From NCBI GenBank assembly GCA_006384855.1, contig VCJN01000610.1, positions 1 through 64,000 on the forward strand: a stretch of 64,000 nucleotides of DNA. Direction: 5' to 3'. The notes beneath the pieces were generated by a model. It had not been told where the DNA came from. It saw only the letters and a program-made list of their open reading frames with translations, and did no database searches. The translations under genes were made by a program, and so were the position numbers. Every line of letters starts with the position of its first letter. Position 1 is the first letter of the stretch. Below are positions 58,069 to 64,000 of this stretch, piece by piece. The stretch is from Tetraselmis striata (Eukaryota; Chlorophyta; Chlorodendrophyceae; Chlorodendrales; Chlorodendraceae).

Positions 58069-60897
58069 TCCGAGCTGCGAGCCGGCACGTGGCGGCGAAT
58101 GAGGAGGTCACGCCCGATAGCGCATGCCGTCCCTGACAGACCACTGCACCCCCGTCGCCGCAGGTCGCCACGATGGTAACGGAACACCGGCAGCAACTTA
58201 TTGCCCTGGCAGGTGCCATCGCAGCGTACCAGACCCGTGCTTAAATTCAGGGAGGGTGCGAACGAACTGCGGCCGCGGATGATCCTGACGGAGGCTGGCC
58301 TGCTGAAGGTGGGTGTGTGTGTGGGAGGGGAGGAGGGGGCACCAATTCCTGCTTACCTGTAAGTGATTCGCGGAATCCGCCTCAGCACTGGCCGCTGCTG
58401 CTGCTCGCCGCCGGCGTGAGTGGCGGCCGACCGCTCCGAACGTATCCGAGCCTGCCCCGCGCGGTGCTGCTGAGCGACGTGCCGCTTGGCGCGGACCCGC
58501 AGAGCGCACTGGTCACGAAGGGCATGGCCAGCCGGTCGTTTACACCGCGCCAAGGACGACAGAACAAAGCTCATTGTTCTTTCTGTTTTCTTTGTTGGTA
58601 CAAATGCTGGTGAAAATTCCTGCTATCCTACGGCGCGATGTCCGGGCGTCCAGCAGAGTGGCAGCGCTGGATCGCGGTGGCAGCCCTGAGGCCAGTGGTG
58701 CGGCACGGTACAGCCTGCGGATTTGGGGGGGGGAAGGCTTCGTGGCACTGCCCCGCCTTACGACTGGGGCACGTGTTCAGGTGGTCACTGCAGGCTGATG
58801 TGGAGCACCTGCCGGGGGGCATATGACGTTCAGTTCGTGACGACAAATTCACATACGGCAGGCGCGCGCGGATGATGCTCAGGAACTTTCTCGCTAATAG
58901 TACGTCGCACAAGTATCGCACTCCCAAAATGCTTTGCTCCGCGCAATGGCGGGCTTGCCCAACTCGCATTACTCGCACGGGCCCACGCCCAAACGGGTAG
59001 GGCGGACATTTCGTGTTCAGTAGCGCCGGGTATTTTGATGACGGCGTTTTAGACGGTGATCAAACATTATTTGAAATTTCGTCACTCCATGGTTTAATTG
59101 TTTTTTAAAATTGTTTTTTTAAAACAATTAGTATTGCAGAATGCTTCGGCAATTTGCTTCTTGGCGATGACCGAGCGTCGCGTACCCAGGGCTTTCCGTA
59201 ATTGGATCGGTGCCGAAATATCGGCCGTCGTAGAGGGTTTCACTGTTGCCAGTCCTGTCCCGGGGACGAAAAGAAAGTATGTCGCTAGTAATTAATACTG
59301 CACATAGTTACCGACTGACAGAACCATCATCGGACCTAGCGACTGCAGAGTGAGATATTAAAAGATTATCATCTATACTGTAGCGACCACCATTATTGTG
59401 CAGTAGTCGCTATCTGCTGCGGCCGCGCGGTTACGTAGGTACGTAGATAGTACCCGGGCCGATATACTTGTATATAAAACCTGCGCTCGTAAAAGAGAGG
59501 GAGAAACCTTACATGGAGTTGTTAGTGGTTTTAAACGAGCATCAGAGCGTCCCAGTTGGGTAGACAGCAAAGCCCTTTCTCGAAGGTGAAAAATTGTTGA
59601 TCCCGCAGGTTAGCGAGGACATGTCGGCGCTTGTACTCATCGTCACAAGTCCGCTAGGTGGGCCCAGGGTCCCATGGCAGCTCATTGTTTTATTCATAAT
59701 AATATAGGAATACAACAAATTATGTTAAAACAAGCACGAGTACCAGATATGGGTTTTGAGAAGTACAGCAGCAGGTATCATAGTCACCACATGGAACATT
59801 TAATGATTGTGTATATACTCAGCAATTGCGTCTTAAGGCTGATTATTAGCATCCACATGGTCACTGTCTGACTGTGCACCTGTACAAGTCAGCATTCTGT
59901 ATTATTTCACATGTCCTATCAAGGAAGTCATCAGGGACGATGGGCCATATCTGTAAATACACACAGATTCTCGGGGAAATGGATGGAATTCATGTATTAT
60001 CTGATGGGGCCTACAATGCATAGAAACCACGGACTTTCAGAGTTGCGTCTGCTCTTCTTCGGCTTTGGCATGCCTGTGAAGTCGGTGTCGTGCTTCAGCG
60101 CTTGGTGCCACGCTATGCGATCGGTCGCAATTGTCTGCCATGTGGCGTTGGCGTCGTATGAAATCTTGAGGGCCTTCTGAGCCGCGCGGTCATAGGTCAT
60201 GCTGGGGCTGCCCTAGGTACTCATACCCTTAATACGACACATATGTACCGATAATCGCATCAACTACTGGTACCTGCTGTAGCATGTTTTTGAGAGGGCA
60301 TATGCAGGAACATTACTCGTTGTCGCATACCAGACAGAACGTCTACACATGCTCCTGGCATGCTGTATGAAAATGCTCTGCTCGCGAGTAAACATCGTTG
60401 CTACCGGGGTACCCACAGGCCGCAATGGTGTTCTCTGTCTGCGGCACACTGTCTGCTGATCGCTGCAATTTTTTCTTCACTTCGCTTAAACATGCAAGCA
60501 TATCAAATAAAACAAGATGCTTGCAGCAAAGGAAAGTGGAAACAATAAAGCGGCGATTGCAGAGTGCATCAGTGTCTTGGTTGTACGAGGCTGTGTCACA
60601 CAGTGCAGCAACTCGTAGTCTCCGCGCCAGGCCGCTCGGGGCGGCTCCAAATGGCATTGTGGCACCCCCACGATCTGGGCCACAGAGAGATGGGACCAAG
60701 GTCGGCGGGCGGCTGATGGGAGTATGTGGAGCGCGGTATTAGTATATTTAAGTAAATAGGTTTCTCATGATGACATCCCAGCATTTCTGTGGTCATCATG
60801 GCAGGGGCAGTGTGAACCATTGCTCGTCCTCCTTCTGCAAGGCATGCGCGCCTTGCGCGGCCAGACAGTGCTACCGAGGCTTGGCACCCGTGCGATC
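58069..60897. other. intergenic, mostly featureless
   Basis: An exon-like plus-strand piece (58227-58308; EGANELRPRMILTEAGLLK, ending AAG|GTGGGT) and scattered GC-rich frames to about 58800 may be part of a small gene, but no structure could be built. From 58800 to 60897 there is AT-rich sequence with no recognisable gene. A minus-strand frame at 59997-60200 vaguely resembles a LINE C-terminus. Confidence 0.4.
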
Positions 60898-61812
60898 CTA
60901 CACCACCCGTTGGAACACCGCGACATGGGACACGCACATCTCAAAGACGCGGCTGCTTTTCCGCACAAAATACGGCACATCCAGCGTCTCCACCACCTTG
61001 TACCTGGGTGCCAGGAACGCCTGAACCCCTTCCGCGCTGTCCACCGGCTTGCCTGTGGCCGGGTCCTCGTAGCCACCCAGCCACAGCTTGCGGTCCGCCA
61101 CGCTCTCCTGCCAGTTGAAGGTCGACGCGACAAGGAGCAGCCCGCCCATCTTCACCATGGGCGCCTGCCCCACCAGCCGGCCCAATGGGGCCTTCGGGCT
61201 GGCGGTCCGCTCCAGCAGGTTGACCATCACCACCGCGTCGTAGTTCACCATGTCAGGGGCGATGCAGCAGGGGTCCATGTGGCGGAACGCCACGGAGTCG
61301 CGCTGCTCCTTGCCGACACTGCACGCGATGTGGCGCTCGCAGCCCAGCAGCCCCTCCTCCTTCAACTTGATTGGCACCTCTCCCTCCGCCTGGGCATACC
61401 GGGATGAGCATGGGGCCAGGAGCGGCACACCACAACATCAGCGTTCGCCCTTGCCAGATCGGTGTGCCGTCCCCTCCCTGACTGCCACAACACTACATTT
61501 CACAGTCGCCATTCCACCCCCGTCACCGCCACGCCAATCGTAGTCGACGGCAAGTGAGGCCGGTACCTTCATTGCCTTGGCCGCGCGTATGGAGGCCGCG
61601 TCCAGGTCGATGCCGGTGACCTCGTTGAAGATCTTGGCCAGCTGAAACGTGCAGCCGCCCACGGAGCAACCGACGTCCAAGCACCTGCGCCCCGCCCGCC
61701 CGCCAACGCACAGCACAGCACTCAGCGGATGGCCTCACAGAGCCGCCGCCATGCGCCCGGTGCCATCACCACTGGATATACTGTGCATCCATGGGATTGC
61801 ACAAGGGTTTTT

Positions 61813-61843
<31 letters not shown>

Positions 61844-63866
61844 CTGGCTGAGGGGGGGGGGGGGGGGGGCAAGGGGCGCACCTGGCAGTGCTCACTCCCA
61901 GCGTCTGGCAGTGCTTGGCCAGCATTTGCGCGAGCTGCGCCGTGAAGTTGCACATGGAGTCGGGAATGCCCCCGCTAAGCTGCCCAAACGCCTGTTGCTT
62001 GACGCCATAGTGCAGCAGGAGCTGCGACCCGAGCGCCTCCTCCACCTGCGGAACACCGCCATCGCCGCACCATTAGCCACGGACAGAACTACACCAGGAG
62101 GCATGCGGCGCCAGCCCCGTGTACTGGAAAGCACCTGGCGGCACGCTGGTCCTTGCCTTGTCAGACCAAGTGGCAGGGAGAGGTGGTGCTGCGCGGGAAG
62201 TAAGGGGGCAGGAGCGCACCTCCTGGCTGGTGGTGTGCCGCTTGGTCGTGGACGGGTTCCAGTTGTTGACGTGCGGTCCGGGCGAGTCCATGCAGGATGT
62301 CTGCAGCGGGCCCTCGCTGCTCACGATTCGGAACCCGGCGTGCTGGAAGAAGTGCGGCCGGAAGTGGTAGCGCGCAAACACAGAGGCTTCGTCGCCGGTG
62401 GAGATGAAGGAGCCGCCCATGATGATGTTATGCTCGCCGTCGTAGCATGGCGTCGAGAAATCGTCATACAGAATACTGACGCCGTGGCTGTAAAGCAAAG
62501 CACGCTACACTTACCACGACTCGCCCATTGGGTAGATGACATCTCAGGTACTCCATGCAACCCGCCGATATGCATGCCGAATGTATCGATAACACCGCAC
62601 CTGTTGGGCAACGCCGCAAAGTTGTCCTCGCACCACTGCCACACGTTGCCATGGACATCGTGAAAGCCACCAGAGTTCGCGGCGCACGCGTCGACGGCTG
62701 CTTCGGCTCCCCAGGCAAGGTTGGAGTTCTGTCCTCCGCGCATCTCCGAGCCAGACTTGAGCATGACGGGGTCGGTTGTTGGCTGGCCGTTGGCGTTCAG
62801 GGCGCCCTTGTCGCGCAGCCTGCAGGGCATCGCCGCAAGCATGAGGGATTCTCCTCACCTACGGCCTACATGCAGACCACCGCGATGCCAGCGATACCAT
62901 TCTTTTGGAGCGTGTCAAGGTTAAGTCCTATTTATAGTCGTTATGTACGATAGGCCCTTCTCGGGACTCGCAGTATTTGGAGCATGGCATTAGCTGTCAC
63001 ACTGCCGATAACAAATTGCAATGTGTTAACTTCCAAAGTGAGGAGCTGACCACAGAGGATATGACAGAAGGGCATAATGAAGTGCGAGCACAGCCTTATG
63101 CCATGGCCTTCACAAAGGTCCGTGAGTGCTGTGTAAGTGGTTTGGGGTTTGTTTATCAGAGCTACACAGCAGTGGCAGGTCGCAAAGGGCCACATGAAGC
63201 GGCGGCTGCTCACCGGTGGTGCTCTGGCTCGGTCAGGAGGCGGTACGTCGCCTTGCCGCTGACGCCGTGCTGGCCGGATAGCCACTGGCAGAAGGCGCGC
63301 GCCTCGTGCACGTTGACCACCACCGGCAACGACAGCGGCAGGTCCACGACCTCGAAAATGAGGCGCAGCTGTGGGCGGCGGACAGCGGCACAAGGCGCGT
63401 CAGCGTGTGCGTGACCACTGAATGGGGATGCCCTGGCGAGCTGCATTGGGCAAATTGCGGGGGGGCGGCCGGTAGTACCCCCCCGGTAGAAATTGAAGGC
63501 ACCCACAAAAAGTACCTTGAAGTTGAAGAGGCCCTGCGGGCCATCCCACTCCCAGAAGGTTGGCTTCTTGGCGTTGCGGAACGTGCGCCACTTCCAGCCC
63601 TCCTCTGTCCAGTGGTCCTTGGTGCGGTAACCGCCGGCCTTGACAAACTCAAGGAACTGCCCGTTGGTGATGCAGAACTTGGAGGCGCGGAAGCTGCGCA
63701 CATGGAACTGGCGCATGCCGTACTCGTTGTCCCAGCCGAAAGACGGGAAGTCCAGCGGCTTGCCCAGCGTCACGTCGCCTGCCTCCACCGCCAACATCTC
63801 ATTCGCCGGGTGCGCCGCCGCGGCCGCTGCGTCCTTGGGGGTAGTGCTCGGGTGGTACGCCGGCCA
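60898..63866 (-). CDS. ovoA: ovothiol synthase OvoA (5-histidylcysteine sulfoxide synthase / mercaptohistidine N-methyltransferase), 5' part missing
   Basis: OvoA makes ovothiol A: its iron-dependent sulfoxide synthase joins cysteine to histidine, and its C-terminal SAM-dependent domain methylates the imidazole nitrogen. Seven in-phase exons (63866-63516, 63368-63214, 62819-62601, 62487-62220, 62045-61882, 61684-61567, 61389-60898) give 588 residues. The sulfatase-modifying-factor (FGE-like) domain shows GDVTLGKPLDFPSFGWDNEYG (in parts), ITNGQFLEFVKAGGY, WTEEGWKWR, VNVHEARAFCQWL, GFHDVHGNVWQWCEDNF, YDDFSTPCYDGEHNIIMGGS and HFFQHAGFRIV. The methyltransferase has CLDVGCSVGGCTFQLAK (SAM loop), VTGIDLD, a DAVVMVNLLER motif and a WLGGYEDPATGKP segment. 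The N-terminal DinB-like domain with the metal His residues lies beyond the window. Poly-C (sense) runs lie in the flanking introns. It is single-copy here with no pathway neighbours; the sulfoxide lyase OvoB was not seen. Confidence 0.9.
61822..61869. repeat. paired G runs in an OvoA intron
   Basis: Two long G runs (about 61825-61843 and 61852-61869), poly-C on the sense strand, in the intron between the exons ending at 61882 and starting at 61684. They are typical of the window's intronic homopolymers. Confidence 0.9.
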
Positions 63867-64000
63867 CTGCATCCACGCCAGCACAGGCAGGGGTAGTGGG
63901 GGGGGGGGGGGGGGGGGGGGCTGAGAGCGAGCAATAACCAGCCCGCTCTCACCAGCCCACAGAAAGAGTGGCCTATAGGTCCTCTAGGCCTCGAGGTTCC
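63867..64000 (-). other. OvoA intron running off the window
   Basis: Contains a G run (63898-63920; poly-C on the sense strand) directly upstream of the first visible OvoA exon. No exon was recognised in the last 80 bases. Confidence 0.6.

Noticed and set aside
58170-58800. Possible small plus-strand gene next to the GNAT gene
   Set aside because: One exon-like piece with a good donor, but no second exon could be joined in phase and no family is seen.
59997-60200. Minus-strand 67-residue frame resembling a LINE C-terminus
   Set aside because: Similarity limited to a few residues (DRIAWHQAL); too weak to call an element.

Overview
The window is nuclear DNA from a green alga (Chlorophyta). 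It carries a nuclear photosystem I gene (psaL) with an apparent transit peptide. Its genes are GC-rich and broken into many short exons with clean GT-AG (sometimes GC-AG) borders, and UGUAA motifs sit downstream of several stop codons. The species cannot be fixed from sequence alone. A striking background trait is about two dozen pure C or G runs of 14-55 nt, mostly in introns and mostly poly-C on the sense strand.

Layout. 1-8.2 kb: a minus-strand LINE of the restriction-like-endonuclease (RLE) class. One long copy is followed head-to-tail by two almost identical 5'-truncated copies (2135-bp period), and the array runs off the left edge. A SINE with a 12-bp target-site duplication sits upstream (8238-8496). 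9.8-16.5 kb (-): a 12-exon WD40 gene of the DCAF8/WDTC1/ASG2 type, a CUL4 substrate receptor. 17.4-17.9 kb (+): a small elongin-B-like ubiquitin-fold gene, head-to-head with it. 18.1-18.9 kb (-): a single-exon MhpD-like 2-keto-4-pentenoate hydratase/FAH-family gene. 20.3-32.6 kb (+): a complete 23-exon GH2 (LacZ-type) beta-galactosidase; its last intron holds a ~950-bp purine-only minisatellite. 33-47 kb: gene-poor and repeat-rich, with exon-like scraps, a 5-unit ~220-bp tandem repeat, a second copy of the SINE, a hairpin, a (GT)n tract of about 128 bp and a 676-bp non-autonomous hAT transposon with a perfect 8-bp duplication. 47.0-47.9 kb (+): psaL. 48.8-49.3 kb: a small copia fossil. 49.9-52.1 kb (-): a Lys/Glu-rich protein gene with a 15-nt last exon. 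53.3-55.7 kb (+): an unrecognised nine-exon gene. 56.3-58.1 kb (-): a GNAT acetyltransferase. 60.9-63.9 kb (-): the 3' two-thirds of an ovothiol synthase (OvoA), whose N-terminal exons lie beyond the right edge.

Exon structures were derived by hand, requiring splice sites, reading phase and family similarity to agree. For the DCAF, elongin-like, beta-galactosidase, psaL, Lys/Glu-rich and OvoA genes every junction keeps phase. The genes are mostly unrelated housekeeping or metabolic loci. The one functional pairing is the head-to-head DCAF receptor and elongin-B-like gene, both tied to cullin-RING ubiquitin ligases. No capsid-bearing or otherwise clearly new multi-gene system was found; the most informative structures are the mobile elements and the intronic homopolymers.
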